The notes under the pieces are model-generated. The model saw nothing but the letters and a program-made list of their open reading frames with translations, was not told the DNA's origin and did not search any database. Shown here one piece after another: positions 43,079 to 51,224 of a stretch of 64,000 nucleotides of DNA; within the stretch, counting starts at the first letter, position 1; each line of letters opens with the position of its first letter. The position numbers and the translations under genes are program-made. Source of the DNA: Nitrospira sp. (GTDB lineage: Bacteria > Nitrospirota > Nitrospiria > Nitrospirales > Nitrospiraceae); NCBI GenBank assembly GCA_018242665.1, contig JAFEBL010000002.1, forward strand, positions 62,001 through 126,000, read 5' to 3'.

Positions 43079-45187
43079 CTATGTCCTTTTGCGGGTGCGT
43101 GTCGCCGCGCCGGATGATTTCTTGCGAGCCGGCGCCTTCTTCGCTGGTGCCGGTTCAGCCGCAAACATCTCTTGCTGCCCGCCTGCGGCTTTCACTGTAC
43201 CGGCAACCTTGCGCGTCACAACCCGAGACGACGACTTGGCGGTTCGCCTGCCTTTTGTGCGAGGTTTCTCTGCCGCGGGAGACTCTGCGGACCTCGGCTG
43301 CTGCATGCCGACCGCGGGCTCTGGCACCTGCTGGGCGACCTCGGTGTCGCCTTCGATCCCTTCAGCCGTGACAATGATGGAATGGGGCAAACCTTCAGGC
43401 CCGGCGCCGGTCTTCCCGAGTGCTTCGTCGGTCTTGAGGCCACCCGTCCGCGAACTCGCGATCTTGTGCAGTTGCTCTTTCAACTTTTGAATGGGCAGGT
43501 TTCCGCCCTTCAACCGATTACACGCCGCAACCACTTCTTCGATATAGAGTTCGAAGATATTGCGCCGCCGAAATTCGCTGGCGGCTCGCTCCCGCCTGCG
43601 CAGAAAAATTCCTAGCCGTCGCCCGGCTTCGCGCAACGCCAACGTAATTTCCTTCTGAATTTCGTCATAGTCCGCAATGGCTTCCTTCGACTCGCTGGTG
43701 AACGGCACCCACACGGACGCCATATGCACAAAAATCACCATCGGTCCGGCCGGTAGGGCACCACGAGATTGGCCCACACCGTAGTTCCGCCACGTGGTGC
43801 TGAGGACGGCCTTGAAGGTCGAGCAGGCGGATTGCTGATACAGCAATGGCACCCGGTTTGCGTACCGGATCACGCGCGCCAACTCCGTATCATGGCCCTG
43901 GTCTTCACCTTCTGCGAGCGGCACGCTGACCTGCTGAGGTTTGGTCGCGTCTTCTGGTCCCTTCCCGAAGGCCAATCCCGCTTCGATGATGAACGGATAG
44001 CCGCGATAGACAGCCGGCGGACGACTGACTGCGGTATAGAATTCGCCTTTGATCTGCTTGTACAGCCCTGACAGAATCGCTTTCTCCCCGATCGGCGAAA
44101 TACAGTTTGTCGGGGGCGCCATGATTTTCATGGCCTGGATGGTTTTGTACAGAATCTCCGCGGCCTGGTGCTTCACGTCGCGCGGTTTGGTGTTTGGTGA
44201 CACCTTAGCCGCTTTGCACATCTCTTCCGCTAACGCCGGTGACACGCGACAGAAATCGCTCGCCAGAAATGCGGCCACGGTGTGGCTCTTCGTGTCCTGC
44301 AGCATCTTCAGCAGGGCCCCGAATTCAATGCCGTACGGATGCGGCTTGATCTCCTTCGGCGACGGAGGCAATTCGTGGTAGGAGCGCGGATACTCCTTGG
44401 TGTCACCTTCGGGAGTCTGATAGGTCAGGCGCACGTGCGGATTCGCGATCGATGTCTGCTCCAGCCATTCATCCACCGACGCGCGCCCCTTCTGATACCG
44501 CCCTTCGACTTCCAGCGCCACCTCGGTTCCCTGTGGCTGATGCCATTCGATCTGTTTATTTTCGTGGACCAGCGGCTCGTTTTTCTTGGTGTCAATCTGC
44601 ACTTCGAAATAGTGTGCGGCCGCGCGTGGGCCTGTGCGTGAAATCACCTTCACGGGCTTGCCGGTCGTCAATTGTCCATACATGCCGGCGGCGGAAATCC
44701 CGATCCCCTGCTGCCCGCGACTCATGCGCATGCGATGAAATTTCGATCCGTAGAGCAATTTGGCGAACACCCGTGGAATCTGCTGACGCACAATACCCGG
44801 ACCATTGTCCGTGACGGTGATGCGGAAACGCGTGGCCTGACTCGGCGCAACCGGTGCTTGCCCCGTCGTCACCATCTCAAGTTTCACGGTCACGTCGGGC
44901 AGAATCCCGGCTTCCTCGCAGGCATCCAATGAATTGTCGACCGCTTCCTTGACGCAGGTCAGCAGCGCCTTGCGGGGATTGTCGAAGCCGAGCAGATGCC
45001 GGTTCTTCGTGAAAAATTCCGAGACGGAAATTTCCCTCTGCCGCGCGCCCATCTCGACAGCCGTCACCACGGGAGCGGACTCCCCTCCGGGTTGAGGCTT
45101 TTTACGTGATGGGGATGCAGCGGGTTCACTGGAATCGGACGGGGCAATGGAGGCGGCGGCACGTGTGCGTGATGTCTTGGTGGCCAT
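43079..45187 (-). CDS. top6B: DNA topoisomerase VI subunit B (GHKL ATPase)
   Basis: ATPase subunit that gates topoisomerase VI. The 702 residues hold the GHKL domain (TCVKEAVDNSLDACEEAGIL, VTDNGPGIV, QGIGISAAGMYGQ), an H2tH segment, the transducer and a C-terminal part, as in archaeal Top6B (about 530 residues). The extra length is a long basic Lys/Arg/Ala tail (PRTKGRRTAKSSSRVVTRK, PAKKAPARKKSSG) plus a basic N-terminal extension, which probably bind DNA. ATG 45187 has GAGAGGG upstream. Promoter is about 350 bases away, leaving a very long leader. Confidence 0.95.
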   Translation of the reverse strand: MATKTSRTRAAASIAPSDSSEPAASPSRKKPQPGGESAPVVTAVEMGARQREISVSEFFTKNRHLLGFDNPRKALLTCVKEAVDNSLDACEEAGILPDVTVKLEMVTTGQAPVAPSQATRFRITVTDNGPGIVRQQIPRVFAKLLYGSKFHRMRMSRGQQGIGISAAGMYGQLTTGKPVKVISRTGPRAAAHYFEVQIDTKKNEPLVHENKQIEWHQPQGTEVALEVEGRYQKGRASVDEWLEQTSIANPHVRLTYQTPEGDTKEYPRSYHELPPSPKEIKPHPYGIEFGALLKMLQDTKSHTVAAFLASDFCRVSPALAEEMCKAAKVSPNTKPRDVKHQAAEILYKTIQAMKIMAPPTNCISPIGEKAILSGLYKQIKGEFYTAVSRPPAVYRGYPFIIEAGLAFGKGPEDATKPQQVSVPLAEGEDQGHDTELARVIRYANRVPLLYQQSACSTFKAVLSTTWRNYGVGQSRGALPAGPMVIFVHMASVWVPFTSESKEAIADYDEIQKEITLALREAGRRLGIFLRRRERAASEFRRRNIFELYIEEVVAACNRLKGGNLPIQKLKEQLHKIASSRTGGLKTDEALGKTGAGPEGLPHSIIVTAEGIEGDTEVAQQVPEPAVGMQQPRSAESPAAEKPRTKGRRTAKSSSRVVTRKVAGTVKAAGGQQEMFAAEPAPAKKAPARKKSSGAATRTRKRT

Positions 45188-45544
45188 TCACCCTCTCAAG
45201 CAAACAATTCACAACGGATCACAGCAAGCGGCGAACGCGATACGTATGCTCTTCGTCGTTTACAGGGAACGACCAAGAGAGTCAAGCCTTGGCGGAATTC
45301 TCGTCGTGTCGATGAAAGGAAGTACGTGAACGGCGAGGCGGGAGGAATACGCAATGAACGGGACTTGTGCTACAAAGCGATTTGGGTGGGAGGAGGACGC
45401 ACCTACCGAGGAGAGGTAGATACGGCGGAGATCTCGGGAGGATTTCAGGCTTCCCGGAACGAGCCGGGCATGCACACCATCCTCAGCACTCGATCCCCTT
45501 TTTGTACATATTCCCCCGGGGGCGTTAACTCCCCCCACCCGCGT
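45188..45544 (-). other. Long structured noncoding leader of the topoisomerase VI operon
   Basis: About 350 bases between the predicted start point and the top6B ATG hold no credible gene; the short frames here have no ribosome sites or recognisable sequence. Structure is visible: CTACC-N7-GGTAG at 45402-45418, CCCGG-N6-CCGGG near 45454-45469, GAGGAT/ATCCTC flanking it, CCCCCGGGGG near 45517, and GGGGGCGTTAACTCCCCC near 45523-45540. It could be a regulated 5' leader or a small RNA. No known riboswitch or RNA family signature was recognised. Confidence 0.4.
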
Positions 45545-45574
45545 ACGATAGGCCTCTCTCCACCGGTGAGTCAA
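45545..45574 (-). promoter_or_regulatory. Sigma-70 promoter for the topoisomerase VI operon
   Basis: On the minus strand TTGACT (45569-45574), 18-base spacer, TATCGT (45545-45550). It begins 17 bases after the end of the upstream membrane protein gene. Start point near 45538. Confidence 0.5.
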
Positions 45575-45590
45575 GAGCGCGTACAGCGGA

Positions 45591-46064
45591 TCAGGTGCCA
45601 CTCACCTGTGGCTGCCGGCGGGTCACCGAAAATCGATGCAGCCAGGTAAGGTCGATGCGCACGTCCGCTCCGATCGGACAGAACGCCGTTCCCGCAGTGT
45701 TATTGCTTTCCACCCTCGCCCGAAGCATCCCCTGTTCGATGTCCACCTCCAGCACACCGAGATGTTCGCGCACGTCTACCACGCAGAGGGTGCTGCCCGC
45801 GCCACGATCGATAGGGATGGTTTTCGCCACGACCGGCTCCTGGAGGGTGAGCAGATCATGCGGCCGGAACTGCGGCTGCTCCACCAATTCAATCACCGCC
45901 AAGAGCCCCGCCGCTGCGACCACGAGAGACGCGGCCGCAAGAATGGTGTTGGCTCGTTGCGGGTAGTGGGTTCGGATCCAGACGATGGCCGTCCGAATCC
46001 CGACGGCGAGCAGCAGCGCTAGGGCGCAGAGCACCAAGACGATGAACGCGAAACGCAGGTTCAT
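45591..46064 (-). CDS. Membrane protein with a beta-rich exterior domain, unknown function
   Basis: A 157-residue protein with two N-terminal membrane helices (LRFAFIVLVLCALALLLAVG, then ILAAASLVVAAAGLLAVIEL) and a beta-rich C-terminal domain (STLCVVDVREHLGVLEVDIE, AFCPIGADVRIDLTWLHRFS). ATG 46064 overlaps the stop of the REC-PAS gene as ATGA, so the two are coupled; the longer frame to 46151 is inside that gene. It may be a membrane partner of the regulator. Family not recognised. Confidence 0.72.
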   Translation of the reverse strand: MNLRFAFIVLVLCALALLLAVGIRTAIVWIRTHYPQRANTILAAASLVVAAAGLLAVIELVEQPQFRPHDLLTLQEPVVAKTIPIDRGAGSTLCVVDVREHLGVLEVDIEQGMLRARVESNNTAGTAFCPIGADVRIDLTWLHRFSVTRRQPQVSGT

Positions 46065-47587
46065 GCGGAACCATCCGCACGCGTCACTGCCACGACGAGA
46101 TGAACGCCCTTCTCGGTCTCCACCTGCTTGATCTCTATGACAACCGAACACTCCGTCCCGTCTTTTCGCCTCGCATTTCGACGGTCCTCGTGAGGCACTA
46201 CCCCGCCGGCCACGTTGGAGAAGGGCTCGGGAATTACCTGTGCCAGCGGCTGTCCTGGAAGTTCACCCGCCTCATAGCCGAATTGTTGTTCCACCGGCCG
46301 GTTGGCGAAGAGGATCGTGCCTGCTTCATCCGCCACGAGCAGCCCATTCGTGGCCGATTCCATGACCAGGCGCAGCAACGCCTTCCGTTCGCGCCAAGCG
46401 GCTTCCTGCTGTTTCCGCTCGGTGATGTCTTGAGCAAAGACTAGCACGCCAACCACCTGCCCTTTCGTATCGAGGTATGGCACCTTGTCCGTCTGCACCC
46501 AGCGTTTCTCACCCGAGCCGGTGTGATAGGGCTCCACGATGCCGAGCTTCGCGCGCCCGGACACGATCACTTCCAAGTCGTCCTGATGATACCGTTCAGC
46601 TTCTTCCGGATAGAATTCATCGGTTGGCCGGCCTTCGATCTCCGCCACGGTCTTGTGCAGGGACTCAGCGGCTCGACGGTTCGTGCGCAGGATACGATTG
46701 TGCGAGTCTTTATACCAGACCATCGCCGGGATCAGATCCAGAAGCACTTGCTGCTCGATCTGTTGCTGAAGCAGTCTCGCCTCCGCCGCTTTACGCGCAG
46801 TGATGTCCCGAACAATGCCGCAATGCATTCGTTGCCCGCCGGACATCCAGCTACTCAGTGACATCTCGATGGGAAATTCCCGACCGTCCTTGTGCAGACC
46901 GTGCATCGTGACGATGGTGCCTTTCAGGCGCAGATCACCGGTCGTGCGCACTCGGGCCAAAGCCCGCTCATGGTCGGCGCGGTAACGTTCCGGCATAATC
47001 CTGGTGAGCGACTGCCCCAGGATCTCCGCGGCTGCGTATCCAAACAGGCGTTCCGCCGCACTATTCCATGACAAGATGAAGCCGTCTCCATCGGCCAGCA
47101 CGATCGCGTCGGGCGCGGTGTGCACCACCTCTCGAAACCGTTCTTCGCTGGCGCTCAACGCCTGCCTAGCCGAAGCGGCCTCCAGAGACAGATGTTTGAC
47201 ACCCACGGCGCGCTTGATCAGCGCTTTCACTTCTTCCCCGTCATAGGGTTTCGTGAGATAGCCGAAGGCGCCTTCGGTAAGCGAGGCGTGTTTCTTGGCC
47301 ACTTCCACGAAGGCCGTCAGCATGATCACCGGCAGCACCGGATCAAGTTCTTTCACAAGGGTCAGCACGGAAAGGCCGTCCATATCAGGAAGCATCAAGT
47401 CGAGCAGTACCGCGGAGATCGGCTCGGCCTTGACCTTGGCCAGGGCCTCCGCCCCGGTACCGGCGACTTGCACGCCATAGCCGGCATGTTCAAGAAGATC
47501 CTGCAGGACGAGAGTAATGTCGGGATCGTCATCGACAATGAGGATCGTGGGAAGGGGCCGTGTGGGAACTGGCGAGGACATCAGCAT
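46061..47587 (-). CDS. Response regulator with three PAS domains and no evident output domain
   Basis: A 508-residue protein: receiver domain (LIVDDDPDITLVLQDLLEHA; phospho-acceptor Asp in VLLDLMLPDMDG), then three PAS/PAC units (AIVLADGDGFILSWNSAAER; MVWYKDSHNRILRTNRRAAE; GLLVADEAGTILFANRPVEQ) with PAC ends such as QDITERKQQEAAWRERKALL. The end EIKQVETEKGVHLVVAVTRA shows no HisKA, GGDEF, EAL or HTH. It may signal by protein contact. Start is ATG 47587 or 47581. Coupled by ATGA to the downstream membrane protein. Confidence 0.85.
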   Translation of the reverse strand: MLMSSPVPTRPLPTILIVDDDPDITLVLQDLLEHAGYGVQVAGTGAEALAKVKAEPISAVLLDLMLPDMDGLSVLTLVKELDPVLPVIMLTAFVEVAKKHASLTEGAFGYLTKPYDGEEVKALIKRAVGVKHLSLEAASARQALSASEERFREVVHTAPDAIVLADGDGFILSWNSAAERLFGYAAAEILGQSLTRIMPERYRADHERALARVRTTGDLRLKGTIVTMHGLHKDGREFPIEMSLSSWMSGGQRMHCGIVRDITARKAAEARLLQQQIEQQVLLDLIPAMVWYKDSHNRILRTNRRAAESLHKTVAEIEGRPTDEFYPEEAERYHQDDLEVIVSGRAKLGIVEPYHTGSGEKRWVQTDKVPYLDTKGQVVGVLVFAQDITERKQQEAAWRERKALLRLVMESATNGLLVADEAGTILFANRPVEQQFGYEAGELPGQPLAQVIPEPFSNVAGGVVPHEDRRNARRKDGTECSVVIEIKQVETEKGVHLVVAVTRADGSA

Positions 47588-47765
47588 GGCGGTCAACCAG
47601 ACCCGACAAATTCTGCTACAACCGGTCCAGCGCTGCGCGCATCGCCATCATTGTCCTCTCTTGAACGACAAGAATCCAGTAGGATATTTCGACTGCGGGA
47701 AACCGGCATCGTAGACGTCTGTTCCGGAGAGACAGAATTGTTGCCGCTCCGCGATGCTTCCCCCC

Positions 47766-47948
47766 TCAGGCGGTCTTCTTCCGATAGACATTCAGGCCGA
47801 TCTTCTCTTCTCGTCCTGGAATGGTCACGTTGCCCTCGGTAGATGCGATGATGGTTGTCTTTCCCGATGCAGACGGGCCAAACTCTTTTGACAAATCCAC
47901 CTTAATGGTCAACAGGGTGCCGTCCACGCTCATTTCGACATTTTTCAT
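47766..47948 (-). CDS. Small conserved-looking protein (60 aa)
   Basis: A 60-residue beta-rich protein without signal or membrane segment. The sequence MKNVEMSVDGTLLTIKVD, then KEFGPSASGKTTIIASTEG and ending in GLNVYRKKTA resembles a small family of unknown function found widely in bacteria (from memory; not searched). GAAGGAAA precedes the ATG. It stands alone with 178 bases between it and the REC-PAS gene. No regulator or partner is visible. Confidence 0.72.
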   Translation of the reverse strand: MKNVEMSVDGTLLTIKVDLSKEFGPSASGKTTIIASTEGNVTIPGREEKIGLNVYRKKTA

Positions 47949-48242
47949 GTTCGTTTCCTTCTTTTCTCATGCAGACCTGTCGTGAGGGCTGTTGGATACA
48001 CATCATCGCGCAGGCCAATTTCATCTTCTCGCCGCCTCAGGCTAGGCCGACGGTAACGGACTGTCAAGCAGGGAGTAGTCCAGTGTGCTTTCTGTGGACG
48101 AGACAGCCCTCGACTCCGGCCGTTATGAGGCTGCCCCTGCGCCGCGACAATACCCCTGGGCAAACACCTAGGTTGACTTTCGTCGGTGCGGAGACTACCG
48201 TGCAGCGCATCGACGGTCGTAGATCAGTATGGGATGTTCTCC

Positions 48243-48953
48243 ATGCCGACCGAGATCGAACTCCACATCAGTCCGCTTTTTTCCACGCCTCTGCTGGTCT
48301 TCACGCCAGCTGACCACGAACGTATCAACGCCAGCCTCTCCAAACTGATTCTGCAACGTGAGGCCTCGGTGCCGCCTCATCGCGATACGGAGGTCATTGG
48401 CTGGTCCTCGCCGCATGACTTGTCGATGCTGGAATGGGCCGGTGAGCCGTTGCGCGCGCTGTTTGCGCCCGTCATCGAAGTGGCCAAACAGGTCACGACC
48501 CTGTCCGAACGCTGTGGTCACAGCGGCTGCCGGCCGGATTGGGACGTCGTTGAAGTATGGGCCAACGTGCAGCGAAACGGGGGTGCCAATGCGGCCCATT
48601 CCCACCCGGGCAGTTTCTGGGCGGGCGTCTACTACGTCGATGTAGGGGAAGTCTGCCCGGAACAGGAGAAAGGTGGAGAGTTGCAGATTTATGATCCGCG
48701 GGGCTGCCTCCCGCGCATGTTGGCGCCCTATCTTCAATACAGCATGGCCGAACTCCATGATGCCGGGACCAGCATCTCCTATACCCCGACGGCGGGACAA
48801 TGCCTGCTGTTTCCCGGATGGCTGTTTCACGCGGTCAATACATACCGGGGATCCTTGCCTCGCATCAGCGTGGCATTTAATCTTGACCCGCTCCTGACGT
48901 CCGGAAAGATGAACAGCCGTCAACCAGCCGCCGCCGGCCACTCAAACCGCTAA
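48243..48953 (+). CDS. 2OG-Fe(II) oxygenase-like protein (TIGR02466 type)
   Basis: A 236-residue protein resembling the TIGR02466 family of putative 2-oxoglutarate/Fe(II) oxygenases. The double-stranded beta-helix core shows AAHSHPGSFWAGVYYVDVGE (the metal-binding His region), GELQIYDPRG, and the late QCLLFPGWLFHAVNTYRGSL with the second His and the Arg that would bind 2-oxoglutarate in SLPRISVAFNL. Substrate unknown. ATG 48243 has GGGATG upstream; 48234 is an alternative. A 248-residue frame on the other strand is antisense to it and is rejected. Confidence 0.8.
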   Translation: MPTEIELHISPLFSTPLLVFTPADHERINASLSKLILQREASVPPHRDTEVIGWSSPHDLSMLEWAGEPLRALFAPVIEVAKQVTTLSERCGHSGCRPDWDVVEVWANVQRNGGANAAHSHPGSFWAGVYYVDVGEVCPEQEKGGELQIYDPRGCLPRMLAPYLQYSMAELHDAGTSISYTPTAGQCLLFPGWLFHAVNTYRGSLPRISVAFNLDPLLTSGKMNSRQPAAAGHSNR

Positions 48954-49002
48954 CCATGTTCCCACACACAGGTGTTGACCTCATCCGTACGACGCAGGCC
49001 GT

Positions 49003-49611
49003 TTACTGGACCATCTGTGCCTGCACGAACAGCGCCTGCTCAAGCGTGCGGAAAAATTGTTGATAGGGCTCTGGCGACTCAACGGCCTTGAGGTAATATT
49101 GCGCACTGGCCCGCACCACCAGTTGCCTGTCCCCACGCGGGCGAACCGTCACGGTGAGGCGAATCAAATTGCTGCGATGGTAAAACGGTCCCCAGCTGCG
49201 AAACTGCCGCGTCAGGATCAACAAACCATCATCCCGATACAGGTGGTAAGACGCGTCATGGAGACTGGACGGTTCGTAGTCATCGAACTTTTTCGCCGAG
49301 ACGATGCCCAACGATTCATCAAGCACCTCCACCGCAAATCCCAGGTCTTGACAGGTCGACACGACCGCCTGGATGGCTTTGATCCGATCTGTCGTCTCGA
49401 ACACACGGCTTTGGGCGGCGCGTACCTTGACCTGGCTGGCTTCAGAGAGCCAGATCTGATCCCGCGACTCCCATTGATTTTCGTGACGCCATTCGTACGG
49501 TGAGCATCCTCCTGTCGGGAGGATGCACAACAAGAGGCCAGCGGTCGCAACCAGGCTCCGGAGCCTAACAGGCCAGGCGGTAGCCGTTTCACAGTGGAAC
49601 TGACGCAGCAC
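49003..49611 (-). CDS. Lipoprotein of a local three-member family (copy 1)
   Basis: A 202-residue lipoprotein with signal and lipobox (ATAGLLLCILPTGGCS). It shares with the next two genes a core of R..Q.R.FE..D followed by a helix and LGF.(V/I)E: here SRVFETTDRIKAIQAVVSTC and QDLGFAVEVLDESLGIVSAK. All end in a helix containing YQ.FF..(L/V). Start is GTG 49611 with AAGGA upstream, 3 bases after the previous stop. A duplication within the operon is likely. No enzyme motif is seen; an envelope assembly or stress role is a guess. Confidence 0.78.
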   Translation of the reverse strand: MLRQFHCETATAWPVRLRSLVATAGLLLCILPTGGCSPYEWRHENQWESRDQIWLSEASQVKVRAAQSRVFETTDRIKAIQAVVSTCQDLGFAVEVLDESLGIVSAKKFDDYEPSSLHDASYHLYRDDGLLILTRQFRSWGPFYHRSNLIRLTVTVRPRGDRQLVVRASAQYYLKAVESPEPYQQFFRTLEQALFVQAQMVQ

Positions 49612-49614
49612 TGC

Positions 49615-50052
49615 CTAGTCCTTCACCAGAAACAAAGACCGCTCTACCGCGGCGAAAAAATTCTGATACACCTTGGGATCGTCGATGGGCTTGCTGTTGT
49701 AGATAGCATTGGCTCTGATCATGGTTTTCCCGGCCTCCTGCGCGCGCACCGTCACGGTAACACCGAGCACATCATAGTAGTTGGGCTCGGCGAAACGAGC
49801 GGCCGTCACCAGCCCAAGCGGCTCGTTGGCCCGTTCGATGATGAAGCCCAGATCCTGCAGGGCCGCAATCACCCCCCGCATCGCGACAGTCTGATCTTTC
49901 ACCTCGAAGGATCGCGTCTGCGCGCTCCGGATTTTCATTTGCGCATCAGTCGGCGCAAACAGTTCCTGTCGCGGCTCCGGCGCCACACACCCGTGCAGCA
50001 GGACCGCCCCCGACACCAACAGGATCGCCTTCATTCCCCACATCCAATTCAT
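49615..50052 (-). CDS. Lipoprotein of a local three-member family (copy 2)
   Basis: The shortest copy, 145 residues: signal and lipobox (KAILLVSGAVLLHGCVA), then the shared core SAQTRSFEVKDQTVAMRGVI and LQDLGFIIERANEPLGLVT, and ending PKVYQNFFAAVERSLFLVK. ATG 50052 is chosen (GAGG just upstream) over a GTG at 50064. It lies between the two other copies, with gaps of 12 and 3 bases. Copies differ mainly in the middle region, where copies 1 and 3 have an insertion. Confidence 0.78.
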   Translation of the reverse strand: MNWMWGMKAILLVSGAVLLHGCVAPEPRQELFAPTDAQMKIRSAQTRSFEVKDQTVAMRGVIAALQDLGFIIERANEPLGLVTAARFAEPNYYDVLGVTVTVRAQEAGKTMIRANAIYNSKPIDDPKVYQNFFAAVERSLFLVKD

Positions 50053-50064
50053 GTGTCCTCGCAC

Positions 50065-50682
50065 TTAGATCGCATGCGGCTCCAAGAATACCGCCTTGGA
50101 GAGCTTGGCAAAAAATTGCTGATAGATCTCCTGATCGCGAATCATCTCCATCTTTTGTTCGCCCGGCGGGATGTAATTGCGGTCCGCCTGCCCGTCCCCT
50201 TTCCACACGACACGATAAAAGATGATTCGCACTTCATGTCGCGCGTGGTCCTCGCTGAGAGGCCTGGCCACGATGGTCGCCGCAACTTTCTGGTGCAAAT
50301 CGATCGGAATGAGCACGTGGCCCAGCGAGAGGAGCCAGAGGAAGAACCGATTGCGATACTGCCCGTACTCGCGAGCGCTCCGCTCCTTCGCTGCCCGTAG
50401 GAATCCAACTTCTCCCACGCTCTCTTCGATTTGAAATCCAAGATCCTGAAGAGCGGCCGCAGAAGCCGACAGCAATTCGCGATCGGTGGCCGTCTCAAAA
50501 ACACGCGTCTGCATGGCTCGATTCGCGCTGCTCTCCGGCGTCAGTTGGAAAAATTCCGCCGGCTGCGTCCGTTCGGCGCAACCGTAGGCCAGGATCGGCA
50601 ATACTACCGTCGCCAGCAGGGTCCGCAGGGTGCGTGAGGCTTGCGGAACGCCCGGCTTAAAATTGAGTGGAGTTGTAGGCAA
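50065..50682 (-). CDS. Lipoprotein of a local three-member family (copy 3)
   Basis: A 205-residue copy with signal and lipobox (LLATVVLPILAYGCAE), the shared core AMQTRVFETATDRELLSASA and LQDLGFQIEESVGEVGFLRA, an extra middle segment including NRFFLWLLSLGHVLIPIDLH, and the ending YQQFFAKLSKAVFLEP. The start is TTG 50682, which overlaps the BamE-like gene by 26 bases; no better start exists downstream before the signal. Overlap implies coupled translation. The third copy likely arose by duplication. Confidence 0.76.
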   Translation of the reverse strand: MPTTPLNFKPGVPQASRTLRTLLATVVLPILAYGCAERTQPAEFFQLTPESSANRAMQTRVFETATDRELLSASAAALQDLGFQIEESVGEVGFLRAAKERSAREYGQYRNRFFLWLLSLGHVLIPIDLHQKVAATIVARPLSEDHARHEVRIIFYRVVWKGDGQADRNYIPPGEQKMEMIRDQEIYQQFFAKLSKAVFLEPHAI

Positions 50683-51058
50683 AGTCGCGAACCTTCTTCT
50701 CTTCGTCGTACTTAATGATGATCGTCAAGGTTCGTTGACGTTGCGAGCTGGAATGGTCGCTGGAGTTCGCACCCAGAATGATCAAACCGGCGTAGGTGGA
50801 ACTCGAGGTGTCCACCCGGTCGGTCGATACCTTGTCGTAGATCCACACCTCACGGCGCTTGTCGTCCGTGGTGACAATGTTGGGCGAACCCAGGAGTTCC
50901 GCCACTTGTGCGGCCGACATGCCGACCTTGACCTCTCCCTGTACCCGTCCGACCGTGAGCCGGTCTTCCTTGATCTCCACCTGCTTGCCGCCGCAGCCGG
51001 TGACTCCCATGAACAGGCACATTCCTACAAGCACCACGCCCCAGTAAGAATTTCTCAT
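50657..51058 (-). CDS. BamE/SmpA-like lipoprotein
   Basis: A 133-residue lipoprotein with lipobox LFMGVTGCGG. The domain resembles SmpA/OmlA (BamE): GEVKVGMSAAQVAELLGSPN followed by REVWIYDKV and a strand-rich end TLTIIIKYDEEKKVRDFAYN. BamE assists outer-membrane protein assembly; here the domain is present but its partners are not. It heads an operon of four lipoproteins, with the three family members downstream. A sigma-70 promoter lies about 50-77 bases upstream. Confidence 0.8.
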   Translation of the reverse strand: MRNSYWGVVLVGMCLFMGVTGCGGKQVEIKEDRLTVGRVQGEVKVGMSAAQVAELLGSPNIVTTDDKRREVWIYDKVSTDRVDTSSSTYAGLIILGANSSDHSSSQRQRTLTIIIKYDEEKKVRDFAYNSTQF

Positions 51059-51106
51059 TGTCTGCCTCTCCCTTTGTCTCGCCGCCGATCGCTTCCTTGC
51101 CGCCCC

Positions 51107-51135
51107 ATCTTAGCCTGCCTCGCCCGGCGGGGCAA
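51107..51135 (-). promoter_or_regulatory. Sigma-70 promoter for the four-lipoprotein operon
   Basis: On the minus strand TTGCCC (51130-51135), 17-base spacer, TAAGAT (51107-51112). Start point about 51100, leader of some 42 bases with AAGGGAGAGG before the ATG. Confidence 0.55.
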
Positions 51136-51175
51136 CGAGCCGGTCGTGGAGTCGCGAATCGGCCGTACCGGATGC

Positions 51176-51203
51176 TGGACAATTGCCAGGAGCCCGCTAC
51201 AAT
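51176..51203 (+). promoter_or_regulatory. Sigma-70 promoter for the PNPOx-like gene
   Basis: TGGACA (51176-51181), 16-base spacer, TACAAT (51198-51203). Start near 51210, 15 bases before the ATG, with GGAGGTGA as ribosome site. Confidence 0.5.
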
Positions 51204-51224
51204 GCCTGGAGTGGAGGTGACTGA

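Noticed and set aside
45260-45601. Short frames on both strands in the top6B leader
   Set aside because: Low-complexity, no ribosome sites; the region looks like structured noncoding leader.
48195-48941. 248-codon minus-strand frame opposite the 2OG-Fe(II) oxygenase-like gene
   Set aside because: The plus strand encodes recognisable oxygenase motifs; the minus frame has none.
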